Assembly: GCA_003483885.1 (NCBI GenBank)
Contig: DMXI01000241.1
Coordinates: 1 to 38,058 of the forward strand
Direction of reading: 5' to 3'
Origin: Microscillaceae bacterium
GTDB lineage: Bacteria > Bacteroidota > Bacteroidia > Cytophagales > Microscillaceae
Length of the DNA stretch: 38,058 nt
Below the pieces are notes generated by a model, which was not told the DNA's origin, searched no databases, and was given only the letters and a program-made list of their open reading frames with translations. How positions within the stretch are numbered: the stretch's first letter is position 1; each line of letters starts with the position of its first letter. A program made the position numbers and the translations under genes. This document shows, piece after piece, positions 25,563 through 33,134 of this stretch.

Positions 25563-25606
25563 ATAAGCAGTTCTTTCTTGGTTGAGAGGGCTGCTTTTTT
25601 TATGAT
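25563..25606 (+). terminator. Intrinsic terminator of the TIG lipoprotein gene
   Basis: AAGCAG (25565-25570) pairs with CTGCTT (25591-25596), extended by an inner CTTTC/GAGAG stem. A run of T residues and TATGAT follow. Confidence 0.75.
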
Positions 25607-25902
25607 CAGTGATCAGGCAAAGTTTAATGGCAGTGTAAATTTTCAGAGGAGAATTATTTTCCAAAATGGACCGTAATCCTTATTTTTGAAATGAATTTGA
25701 ATATCAAATGTAAGTTAACACCCCATTTACTGAAAAAGTACATTACTATGTCTGCCACAACTACCACTCAAAACTATACTATATTACGCTATCAATATTA
25801 CCTATTCATTCGTCATTCCTCTCGACATCGTCTTAAACCTCCTTTTTAATCATCAAATTATTTTGCCTTTATATATACACCAACCTATGTATGATTTTAA
25901 TT

Positions 25903-25919
25903 AAAAGCCGAGATGACTT
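25903..25919. promoter_or_regulatory. Second copy of the AAAAGYCGAGAYGACTT motif
   Basis: AAAAGCCGAGATGACTT differs from the copy at 15192-15208 at two positions and ends 41 nt before the start of the propeller-AraC gene. The palindrome seen in the first copy is imperfect here. Confidence 0.35.
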
Positions 25920-25927
25920 CTAAGCCT

Positions 25928-25945
25928 TATTTTGGTTAAAATAAC
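25928..25945. promoter_or_regulatory. Symmetrical element just before the propeller-AraC gene
   Basis: TTATTTTGGTTAAAATAACC holds two overlapping inverted repeats, TTATTTT/AAAATAA and GGTTA/TAACC, 16 nt before the ATG. It could be an autoregulatory operator. This is based on symmetry only. Confidence 0.3.
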
Positions 25946-25960
25946 CTAGCACCATCACTC

Positions 25961-28900
25961 ATGAAGTATTTTCTAAGAGTTTTTATAGAGCTCATGATAT
26001 GCTCTATGCCGCTCTTTGCTCAAGTGTCTGCCCAGAATATTCATTTTTCGACCATTACGTCTACCCAAGGGCTTTCTCAAAATACGGTCAATTGTGTTTT
26101 ACAAGACCGTCGTGGCTTTTTGTGGTTTGGTACTGCCAATGGACTCAACAGATACGATGGGCGCGCATTTAAGATATATCGGAATGAATTAACGAATAAG
26201 AACAGCCTGAGCAACAATTATGTAATTTCGTTGCTCGAGGATCGTCAGGGGTATATATGGGTAGGCACTTATGGAGGAGGACTTAACCGGATGAACCCTG
26301 ATACTGGAGAGTTTGTAAGGTTTCAGCATAAGAAAAGCGACCCTGCCAGCATTGCCAGTAACGATATTCGGGTGATGTATGAAGACAAATCGGGGAAGAT
26401 ATGGCTTGGATTGTACGGTGGGGCATTTAGTTGCTTAGATCCAGTAACTCAACAAATTAAACGGTTTGCGCTTGGCGTAAAAGAAGGGAAGCCTTATTTG
26501 AATCGGGTACTGACTTTTGTACCAGATCAGGAGAAGGGTTTTTGGGTAGGTAGAGTAGGAGGGCTTTTTTACTTTGATCGAGTCCAAGGCATCTATACCA
26601 AACGCTTGACCATACATAAAGATAAGCAAAAAGGCGGTTTTAGAAATATGGTTTACTACATATTTCGTGACCATAACGAACCCCATATGTTGTGGTTATG
26701 TACCATAGAGGCAGGACTCCTGAAATTTAATACTCGAACCAATCAGGTAGAGAAAAGATGGGAAGCTGGGTCTGATAAAAAAACTGCGCTTAAAACCAAC
26801 GCAGTGATGAGCTTTCATCAGGACAAGCAAGGAACTTACTGGGTAGGTACTCAACAAGGCTTTTACAAATTTGTTCCTCAAACCAATCAATTCTATTTAT
26901 TTGACTCCGATCCGCAAAATCCCAGAAAAATAGCTGGGAATAATATTCAACGTATTTTTGAGGACAAAGCCGGCACCTTATGGCTATGTTCTTTCAAACG
27001 TGGGGTGAGTAGTTTTAACCCTTATATTAGAAACTTTGCGTATTATCCACTTCGTGAAAAACAAGCCAATCAGGTAAACACATTTTGTGAAGACCAGGAA
27101 GGCAACATTTGGTTTGCGACCAAAGGAGGGAAAGCTGGTTTTACCTGTTTTAACCGCCAGAATCAAACTTTTAAAGCATTTCAGCCCAGTGTTAATAATC
27201 AGCCACATTTAGCATTGAACGATATCAATAACCTATTGATGGGTGTCAATGGAAATATGTGGATAGGAGCGACCAACGATGGACTCTATCGTTATGACCC
27301 AAAAACCAAGACCCTTGAAAATTGCTTTAGTGCCTATACCAAAAGTTGGAATACACGCTTTCCTGTGGGAGCCTTATATCAGAATCCTGCCAAGGCAGAT
27401 GAGCTATGGGTGGGAACTAGAGGATATGGCCTGTTTAAGTTTGATAAAGAAAGTATCAGACTGAAAAAGTATGTAAAGCGATACTCGGGCAAAACAAAGC
27501 ACAAGGGCACCCGTCTTAGTCACCCCACGGTGATTGCCATTGCCAAAGATTATAAGGGAAACTTATGGTTGGCTACTCGAGGAGGATTAAGTAGGTTGAA
27601 TCCGCTTGAAGAAGTATTTACAAATTATTTTCACTCCGCCGAAAAAAAGGTAAGTATCAGTGATAACTATGTTTCGGCGTTGCATATTGATAAAAATGAT
27701 GTGCTTTGGGTAGGTACTCATAATGGCCTCAATCGGTTAAATTTAAAAGATGTTTATCGGGGAAAAGTGGTGTTTAAGCACTACACTATCAAACAGGGTT
27801 TGCCTGATAACATCATACATAAAATTATTGAAGATGCCACCGGAAAGCTATGGTTGAGTACCAGCAAAGGACTTAGTTGCTTTGATAAAACGAAAGAAGC
27901 ATTTAAAAACTACGATGAGCAAGATGGCTTACAAGGCAACGAATTTGTGACCAATAGCGGATTGCTGGCCAGCGATGGAACCATATTGATGGGAGGAACC
28001 AATGGTTTTAACCTGTTTCATCCAGAGAAGCTCAATAAAAATACCTATCCTCCACCAGTAGTTTTTACCGATTTCAAAATTGCGAATCAATCCGTCGAAG
28101 TGAGTAAAAAAGGAGTACTTAAGCGTCCAGTGTGGGCCAGCGATATCGCTGTATTATCATACCAAGACAAAGTGATATCCGTTGAGTTTGCGGCATTGAA
28201 CTACATCTTACCAGCAAAAAACCGTTATGCGGTATGGTTAGAAAACTACGACAAGGGTTGGCAATACCAAAAACATCAATATGCAACTACTTATACTGGT
28301 TTATCGCCCGGTATTTACACGCTCAGGGTAAAAGCAGCCAATAATGATGGGGTTTGGTCTAAAAAAGAAGCCAAACTAGTGATTGTGATCAAAGCACCTT
28401 GGTGGCAACGCTGGTGGTTTCGCTTGAGTGTAGCAGGAGTACTACTGTTAGGGTGTGTGGCAGGGTACTATTTGGTAAAACAAATGGCTAATATGCGAAA
28501 CAAACTTTCGGGAAAATCATTAGATAAAGTAGCGATGCCTTATACCTTTGCGGAAACCTCTCAAGCATCTCCGTCTCTAAATGTGATCACCTCACCTAAA
28601 AAGTTATTGAAAGATCAAGACGAAATAGCACAACTCAAGCAAAAGCTTCAGGAAGTAGTGGTAGACCAAAAATTGTATCGGGAAGAAACGGTATCGTTAA
28701 ACTCAATCGCAGAAAAAATGGGCATTACCAACAAAAAACTGTCGGAGTTATTTAACAAAGAACTACACCTTAGTTTTCATGATTATATCAATGGTTGTAG
28801 AGTAGAAGAGTTTAAGTCGCGGGTAGAAAAAGGCGACGCTGGACACTTAAAATTGATTTCTATTGCCTACGAATCAGGATTTCACTCTAAATCTACTTTT

Positions 28901-28981
28901 AATCGAATCTTTAAAAAACATACTGGTTTAACCCCTTCGGAATACAAGGATCAAGTGAGTAAGTCTGATAACAATGTCTAG
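25961..28981 (+). CDS. Transmembrane one-component regulator: two-component-type propellers, Y_Y_Y, TM, AraC HTH
   Basis: This is a 1006-residue regulator. A signal peptide (FIELMICSMPLFAQVSAQ) is followed by roughly 700 residues of Reg_prop blades (repeated FLWFGTANGLNRYDG, YIWVGTYGGGLNRMNP, KIWLGLYGGAFSCLDP, NLWLATRGGLSRLNP, VLWVGTHNGLNRLN, KLWLSTSKGLSCFD), a double seven-bladed sensor as in hybrid two-component systems. Next come a Y_Y_Y domain (about 745-810, AVWLENYDKGW...YTLRVKAANNDGVWS), a TM helix (about 822-843), a short coiled linker (about 880-900) and an AraC-type double HTH (about 905-1000, SLNSIAEKMGITNKKLSELFNKELH...LISIAYESGFHSKSTFNRIFKKHTGLTPSEYK). Histidine kinase and receiver modules found in HTCS proteins are absent, so the signal must pass directly across the membrane to a membrane-tethered HTH. 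Such sensors often respond to oligosaccharides. The stop overlaps that of the convergent AraC gene. Confidence 0.92.
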   Translation: MKYFLRVFIELMICSMPLFAQVSAQNIHFSTITSTQGLSQNTVNCVLQDRRGFLWFGTANGLNRYDGRAFKIYRNELTNKNSLSNNYVISLLEDRQGYIWVGTYGGGLNRMNPDTGEFVRFQHKKSDPASIASNDIRVMYEDKSGKIWLGLYGGAFSCLDPVTQQIKRFALGVKEGKPYLNRVLTFVPDQEKGFWVGRVGGLFYFDRVQGIYTKRLTIHKDKQKGGFRNMVYYIFRDHNEPHMLWLCTIEAGLLKFNTRTNQVEKRWEAGSDKKTALKTNAVMSFHQDKQGTYWVGTQQGFYKFVPQTNQFYLFDSDPQNPRKIAGNNIQRIFEDKAGTLWLCSFKRGVSSFNPYIRNFAYYPLREKQANQVNTFCEDQEGNIWFATKGGKAGFTCFNRQNQTFKAFQPSVNNQPHLALNDINNLLMGVNGNMWIGATNDGLYRYDPKTKTLENCFSAYTKSWNTRFPVGALYQNPAKADELWVGTRGYGLFKFDKESIRLKKYVKRYSGKTKHKGTRLSHPTVIAIAKDYKGNLWLATRGGLSRLNPLEEVFTNYFHSAEKKVSISDNYVSALHIDKNDVLWVGTHNGLNRLNLKDVYRGKVVFKHYTIKQGLPDNIIHKIIEDATGKLWLSTSKGLSCFDKTKEAFKNYDEQDGLQGNEFVTNSGLLASDGTILMGGTNGFNLFHPEKLNKNTYPPPVVFTDFKIANQSVEVSKKGVLKRPVWASDIAVLSYQDKVISVEFAALNYILPAKNRYAVWLENYDKGWQYQKHQYATTYTGLSPGIYTLRVKAANNDGVWSKKEAKLVIVIKAPWWQRWWFRLSVAGVLLLGCVAGYYLVKQMANMRNKLSGKSLDKVAMPYTFAETSQASPSLNVITSPKKLLKDQDEIAQLKQKLQEVVVDQKLYREETVSLNSIAEKMGITNKKLSELFNKELHLSFHDYINGCRVEEFKSRVEKGDAGHLKLISIAYESGFHSKSTFNRIFKKHTGLTPSEYKDQVSKSDNNV

Positions 28982-29907
28982 TGAGCTGCTTCCCAATGTT
29001 GAATGGCGTGTATTAAAGAACTCGTTCTGGAATAACCAAGCAACAATGCCAATTCCCCGGTTTTGAGGTGATTCCCTTTTTTTAGATAGTTGTATAACTC
29101 CTGTTTGATATTGTTGCAAAGGTCTCTAAAGCTAATACCTTCATCCTTTAATCTTCGCTGTAGTGTTCGTGGAGTTAATATAAATTGGGACGCCACCTGA
29201 TCTAAGGTAGGCAATACTGGATCACTCATATTGAGAATCATGGTGCGTACTGCCAGCGTAAAAGGATGATAAGTATGATTGGACTGGTGCAGTAAACTCA
29301 AAAAAGAAGGAAGTAATAAAGCAAATGACTGCCTGCGTTTCTCATTGATACTATGATTTAGTAAAGCCAGCTCGAACTGAAATTGATGATCGCTTCCTGA
29401 TAAAACTTCTGCTTGGTACCAAGACGCATATTCTCCTAAATCCTCATAAGGAACCCGTACGATTACTTTTTCTTGCCCCAACATCAACCTCAATTCACGA
29501 TACATAAAAATAAATACCGTGTCTAAAATGTGATACTGGATAGCAGGGTTTTGCAGCTTGGTGGTCAAGTGCATAGTCAAACTATCGGCATCTTTCCGCA
29601 AGTGTATTTGCAGTATAGGAAACACCCTGTTTACATAAGACTGCCATATTTCTAGTGTCTGCTCCAAACAAGTAGTAGTCAACGATATCTCATATACCGA
29701 CCCTAAAGCTTTAAGATTTAAAAAGTAGCCAAATCGCAAACCAAAATAAGGGTCATTAGCCGCTCGAAAATAGTGCTCATATGCTTTTACGTAGGTATTT
29801 AAAGGAATAAGGGTTTGTGGTGCAGGGCGAGTGATGCCGCTATTAGGCAAACCTTTACAATGGGCGTACTCGATTAAGTGAATGAGATAATCAGCAAGTA
29901 TTTTCAT
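28978..29907 (-). CDS. AraC-family regulator with N-terminal arabinose-binding-like domain (OruR/ArgR-like type), short C-terminus
   Basis: This is a 310-residue regulator read from ATG 29907 (MKILADYLIHLIEYAHCKGL), where the family's N-terminus begins; the frame is open a further 68 codons upstream, without family resemblance. An Arabinose_bd/PF12625-type sensor (PYFGLRFGYFLNLKALGSVYEISLTTTCLEQTLEIWQSYV...) fills about 20-200. A C-terminal AraC HTH (about 225-310) contains LPTLDQVASQFILTPRTLQRRLKDEGISFRDL and GELALLLGYSRTSSLIHAIQHWEAAH. Family members normally continue with a tail such as RWTGxSPxxYR; here the protein ends at HWEAAH, so it may be slightly truncated. It is divergent from the DUF3237-hydrolase pair, with about 96 bp between starts, and is probably their regulator. 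Confidence 0.85.
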   Translation of the reverse strand: MKILADYLIHLIEYAHCKGLPNSGITRPAPQTLIPLNTYVKAYEHYFRAANDPYFGLRFGYFLNLKALGSVYEISLTTTCLEQTLEIWQSYVNRVFPILQIHLRKDADSLTMHLTTKLQNPAIQYHILDTVFIFMYRELRLMLGQEKVIVRVPYEDLGEYASWYQAEVLSGSDHQFQFELALLNHSINEKRRQSFALLLPSFLSLLHQSNHTYHPFTLAVRTMILNMSDPVLPTLDQVASQFILTPRTLQRRLKDEGISFRDLCNNIKQELYNYLKKGNHLKTGELALLLGYSRTSSLIHAIQHWEAAH

Positions 29908-30003
29908 TGGAATAAGAAAGGAATTTTGTCGCAAAATAGCAACTTTCTCCCTAAAAGCTCCTCTAATTTTGTGATCATTAATTCTAAAGGAAACCAAAAT
30001 TTT

Positions 30004-30513
30004 ATGACAATGGAGATATCTCACGAAACCGTAACGAATCTCAATGAACTCAAAAGTGAGTTTTTGTTTCAAATACACGTTAAGTTGGCTCCACCAATGG
30101 AAATTGGTCAAAGCCCTGAAGGCAATCGCCTCATTTTTATGGGAGAGTCAGGTACTTTTGAAGGACCCAAAATGACTGGAGCTGTACTGGCCAATTCAGG
30201 CGGGGACTGGTCACGCATCCGGGCAGATGGCTCAGGAGCGTTGGATGTACGTCTGACACTACGTACCAATGATGGCGCACTTATTTTGATGACTTATTTT
30301 GGCCGAATGGTAGCTGCCCCCGAAGAAATGGGCTATGCGCTGGATTTTGCCAAACCTGATGATCCACAAGGTGCCCATCGCTATTACTTTCGAACCAATC
30401 CACTGTTTGAAACAAGTGATGCTCGGTATGCCTGGCTCAATCACATAGTAGCTATTGGGAAAGGTCGTACCGGTAATCAAGGAGTAATTTATGATGTATT
30501 TGCCATTCTTTAA
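30004..30513 (+). CDS. DUF3237-family protein
   Basis: This is a 169-residue protein of the DUF3237 family: LFQIHVKLAPPMEIGQSPEGNRLIFMGESGTFEGPKMTGAVLANSGGDWSRIRADGSGALDVRLTLRTNDGALILMTYFGRM... The core features (G-x-x-P-x-G-x-R, FEGP-x-x-x-G, DW-x-x-x-R-x-DG, DGA-x-I) are intact, and it ends in a strand-rich half with GRTGNQGVIYDVFAIL. It is a predicted beta-barrel, cytosolic. The biochemical role is not established. Start: ATG 30004 (or 30010) is chosen, since the upstream open frame lacks family sequence. It lies 12 nt before the hydrolase gene and is divergent from the AraC regulator, so it is probably the first gene of a small regulated unit. Confidence 0.85.
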   Translation: MTMEISHETVTNLNELKSEFLFQIHVKLAPPMEIGQSPEGNRLIFMGESGTFEGPKMTGAVLANSGGDWSRIRADGSGALDVRLTLRTNDGALILMTYFGRMVAAPEEMGYALDFAKPDDPQGAHRYYFRTNPLFETSDARYAWLNHIVAIGKGRTGNQGVIYDVFAIL

Positions 30514-30525
30514 ACAAGTAATCTA

Positions 30526-31404
30526 ATGGATAACGACACTTATTATCATACTACTGAGGCAGTATTACACACTATAGACGATGCCTCAATTTCGGTGCGT
30601 ACTTTGGGTTCAGGGCCTTATTTGTTATTTATTCACGGATTCGGAGTTGATGGTTCTACCTGGCGAAGGCTTTTACCTCATCTATCGGCCTCTTTTACTT
30701 GCGTGATAGTGGATTTGCCCGGGTTTGGCGAAAGCAAATGGCATAAACATACTGATTTTACTTTTACAGCGCAGGCACAAAGGCTAGGTAAGCTGATGGA
30801 ACAATTGGGGATCAATCGTTACCATTTGGTAGCACAAGATACTGGAGCTTCTATTGCTCGCATACTAGCTTTAAAGTTTCCTGCCCAACTGGAAGGAATG
30901 GTGCTGATTAATACTGAAATACCCAAACATCGTCCTCCCTACATTCCATTGTATCAAGCAATAGCTCATTGGCCAGGGATGAATTGGATGTTTAGAAATC
31001 TTATGAAAGTGAATCAAATTGTGCGTTCACCTTTACTTTTTAATCAGTTTTATTCGGATAAATCTTTACTCAAACATCCCGATTATTTAACACCTTATAT
31101 ACAAAACCTCAAGTCGTCATCATTACGTATGGAGGGGCTTTTGAAATACCTGCGAGGCATTGAGTGGCAAGTGATCGATGGTTTTGAGCAAACACATCAA
31201 GCCTTGGAAGCTGAAGTTTTACTTTTGTGGGGCGAAGACGACCGAACATTCCCAGTAAAAAGAGCAGAAGCTATGACAGCCCAGTTTTCGCCTAAAGCAA
31301 ATCTAGAGCGTGTTAAAAACGCTTCGCTCATGCCTCATGAGGAAAAGCCACAGGAAGTAGCCAACCACATACTGGATTTTTTGACGATAAAGGCTAAAAT
31401 ATAA
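30526..31404 (+). CDS. Alpha/beta-hydrolase with Asp nucleophile (epoxide hydrolase / dehalogenase type)
   Basis: This is a 292-residue alpha/beta-hydrolase. The oxyanion motif HGFG is at 37-40 (LLFIHGFGVDGSTW), and the strand-beta6 segment is VDLPGFGESKW. The nucleophile elbow is VAQDTGAS, with D105 where esterases have Ser. The acid candidate lies in LLLWGEDDRTFP (about 235) and the base His in ASLMPHEEKP (about 275). An Asp nucleophile is the mark of epoxide hydrolases and haloalkane/fluoroacetate dehalogenases. The tryptophan that usually follows in dehalogenases (QDWGG) is Thr here, favouring an epoxide hydrolase-like or other reaction. A cap domain occupies about 135-215. It is cytosolic. 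It is translated 12 nt after the DUF3237 gene and followed by a long hairpin. Confidence 0.88.
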   Translation: MDNDTYYHTTEAVLHTIDDASISVRTLGSGPYLLFIHGFGVDGSTWRRLLPHLSASFTCVIVDLPGFGESKWHKHTDFTFTAQAQRLGKLMEQLGINRYHLVAQDTGASIARILALKFPAQLEGMVLINTEIPKHRPPYIPLYQAIAHWPGMNWMFRNLMKVNQIVRSPLLFNQFYSDKSLLKHPDYLTPYIQNLKSSSLRMEGLLKYLRGIEWQVIDGFEQTHQALEAEVLLLWGEDDRTFPVKRAEAMTAQFSPKANLERVKNASLMPHEEKPQEVANHILDFLTIKAKI

Positions 31405-31715
31405 AAAAACAATCTTTGGGGAATCTACCCAGACTACCCCAAGGATTGATTAATAAAACGACTTCATTCAATAATTTTTCTTGGAAATACATCGTTTGTG
31501 TACGAATTTATTGCACGATTTAAAGTATGAGTCCTATCTGAAGTATTGGCACCTCTATAGGCGTCCCATTAGAAGTTCTGGGACCTCTTTCTACCCAATT
31601 TATCATTTCTTTGTACCTAAATCTCCCTGATAAGTCAGACCGATTATTCATAAAATTGGCGGCTTTCTAGGGAGCTATATGAAACACATTATTAATAAAA
31701 AAACTAATCATTATT
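31405..31715. other. Intergenic region after the alpha/beta-hydrolase gene
   Basis: No gene is seen. It contains the hairpin at 31410-31448 and a small inverted repeat GTCCCA/TGGGAC (31563-31568 and 31579-31584). The remainder is AT-rich and should contain the promoter of the lysine-rich secreted protein. Confidence 0.5.
31410..31448. terminator. 12-bp hairpin after the hydrolase gene, T-run on the opposite strand
   Basis: CAATCTTTGGGG (31410-31421) pairs with CCCCAAGGATTG (31437-31448) with one G-T wobble. The A-run is on the left (T-run only when read on minus), so it would terminate plus transcripts poorly by the classic rule but minus transcripts well. Confidence 0.6.
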
Positions 31716-32984
31716 ATGAAAATGAAGTACATTTTGCTAAGCCTGCTATTGGTAGGTTTTGCACCTAGCCACGCGCAATTTGGAAAGCTTAAAAAAGGTC
31801 TGAAGAAGATTAAACGCAAGAAAAAAAGCGCAAAGAAAGAACAAAAGAAGGTACAGGGTAGAATGGATGGCGAACCAGTACAAAATGACCGAGACCCTAT
31901 TTCTCGAGCGCATGAATCTGCCAAATCTAAGTTGGCCAATATTGAAAAAACGGTATCTAAAGAGGGATGGGAAAAAGACTATTTTGCTCGTGGAAGAACC
32001 TGGATAGAGGGGTATTTTAAAAGCATCAGAAAACGTTTGGACAAACTAAAAGCAGATGCTTCGGAGTCTAAGAAACCTTATTACAAAAAACACGAGGAAA
32101 AGTATACCCAGCTTTTGCAACAGTATCAAAAAGCCATAGGCGGAGCGAAAGCAACCTCAGATTATAAGAACTTATTTTATCGCTGGAGTGGTAAGCTAAG
32201 GCGTGTCAGTGAGATGTATATCACGGACCAGAAGTTTATTGAAACAGCGGAAGATGTAAAGTATGTTGCTTATAAAAAGAAAAAAGAAGCGTACACAGCA
32301 AGTGGTAACCGTTCATCATATACGGATAAGATGATTGCCAAATGTGATGAGTTTTATAACAAAACTGCATCTGAGCAAATGGTACCTCGAATGACAAAAG
32401 TTGCTGATAAAGCGGTGAAAGCCTCTTATAAAAAGAATGAAGGTGATTTTGATGAACCTTGGCAGCAAGGTCCTGAAAATTGCATCAATCAATTAAATGA
32501 TATTTTGAAATCGGTGGATGCCCTGGAAAAGCTTTGTGTAACTAAAAACACTGAGTTGGATAAAATCCGACAAAAATTAACTCAAGAGAAGAAAAAATTT
32601 GAGGAATACATTAGTAGTGGACGTTACAAAGCGTACCAAGCCAAGGTATGGCAACAGGTATTGGATAGCCGAACAATGGGCAATCTTGGAATGCGTAATG
32701 CTCGAATAGAGGGATTAGCTCGACAAGCGTTTGCCAACAAAGGCCAGGTGATGCGAGTGGTAATTAATTCTACTGGCTGGGGGGTAGCTAAAAATAAATA
32801 TACCAGTTTGCCCAGGTATCAGTTTTTGAATGCAACGATTGCTGTAAAGGGAAAAGACGGAAAATGCTACCGATACAAAGGAGATGCCAGGAAAGAGTAC
32901 TTAGGAGGTGGCCGCTATGGTGGGGTATATATTTACAAATGGGACAATCAAGATGAAATGAGTTGTGCCAACGTAAACAAGTAA
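31716..32984 (+). CDS. Secreted lysine-rich protein of unknown family
   Basis: This is a 422-residue protein with a clear signal peptide (MKMKYILLSLLLVGFAPSHAQ). A very basic stretch follows (FGKLKKGLKKIKRKKKSAKKEQKKVQ), then long charged, probably helical segments to about residue 305, and a C-terminal beta-rich domain (about 335-420) containing VVINSTGWGVAKNKYTSLPRYQFLNATIAVKGKDGKCYRYKGDARKEYLGGGRYGGVYIYKW. Five cysteines occur in the mature part, including KCYRY and SCANVNK. I recognise no catalytic motif and no known domain. The polybasic N-terminus could bind nucleic acid, lipid A or polyanionic polysaccharide; this is inference. It is monocistronic, with a strong terminator about 60 nt after the stop. 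Confidence 0.75.
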   Translation: MKMKYILLSLLLVGFAPSHAQFGKLKKGLKKIKRKKKSAKKEQKKVQGRMDGEPVQNDRDPISRAHESAKSKLANIEKTVSKEGWEKDYFARGRTWIEGYFKSIRKRLDKLKADASESKKPYYKKHEEKYTQLLQQYQKAIGGAKATSDYKNLFYRWSGKLRRVSEMYITDQKFIETAEDVKYVAYKKKKEAYTASGNRSSYTDKMIAKCDEFYNKTASEQMVPRMTKVADKAVKASYKKNEGDFDEPWQQGPENCINQLNDILKSVDALEKLCVTKNTELDKIRQKLTQEKKKFEEYISSGRYKAYQAKVWQQVLDSRTMGNLGMRNARIEGLARQAFANKGQVMRVVINSTGWGVAKNKYTSLPRYQFLNATIAVKGKDGKCYRYKGDARKEYLGGGRYGGVYIYKWDNQDEMSCANVNK

Positions 32985-33046
32985 TCAAATAGTACGCTGA
33001 TTTACAATATACAGGGTTAAATTATTTTAAGTGTAATATAGCAAAT

Positions 33047-33096
33047 TGGGCGATGAGTTTCTGTGAAAACAACAGTCAGGCATCGCCCATTTTTGT
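33047..33096 (+). terminator. Intrinsic terminator after the lysine-rich protein gene
   Basis: TGGGCGATG (33047-33055) pairs with CATCGCCCA (33081-33089), with an inner CTGT/ACAG pair, followed by TTTTTGTTTT. Confidence 0.85.
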
Positions 33097-33134
33097 TTTA
33101 CCCTCCTTTGCTGCCATTGTTTATGATCATTTGG

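Larger units (their letters stand above)
25542..25960 (+). other. Intergenic region upstream of the propeller-AraC gene
   Basis: No gene is seen. It contains the terminator at 25563-25606, the AAAAGCCGAGATGACTT motif at 25903-25919, and the symmetrical element at 25928-25945. About 290 bases of AT-rich sequence between them show nothing further. Confidence 0.55.

Noticed and set aside
24755..25564. Three similar minus-strand open frames spaced 294 bp apart
   Set aside because: They are antisense shadows of the tandem repeat units in the TIG lipoprotein and simply reflect its periodicity.
29908..30111. 68-codon N-terminal extension of the AraC regulator
   Set aside because: It overlaps the divergent DUF3237 start region and lacks resemblance to the family; ATG 29907 gives the usual N-terminus.
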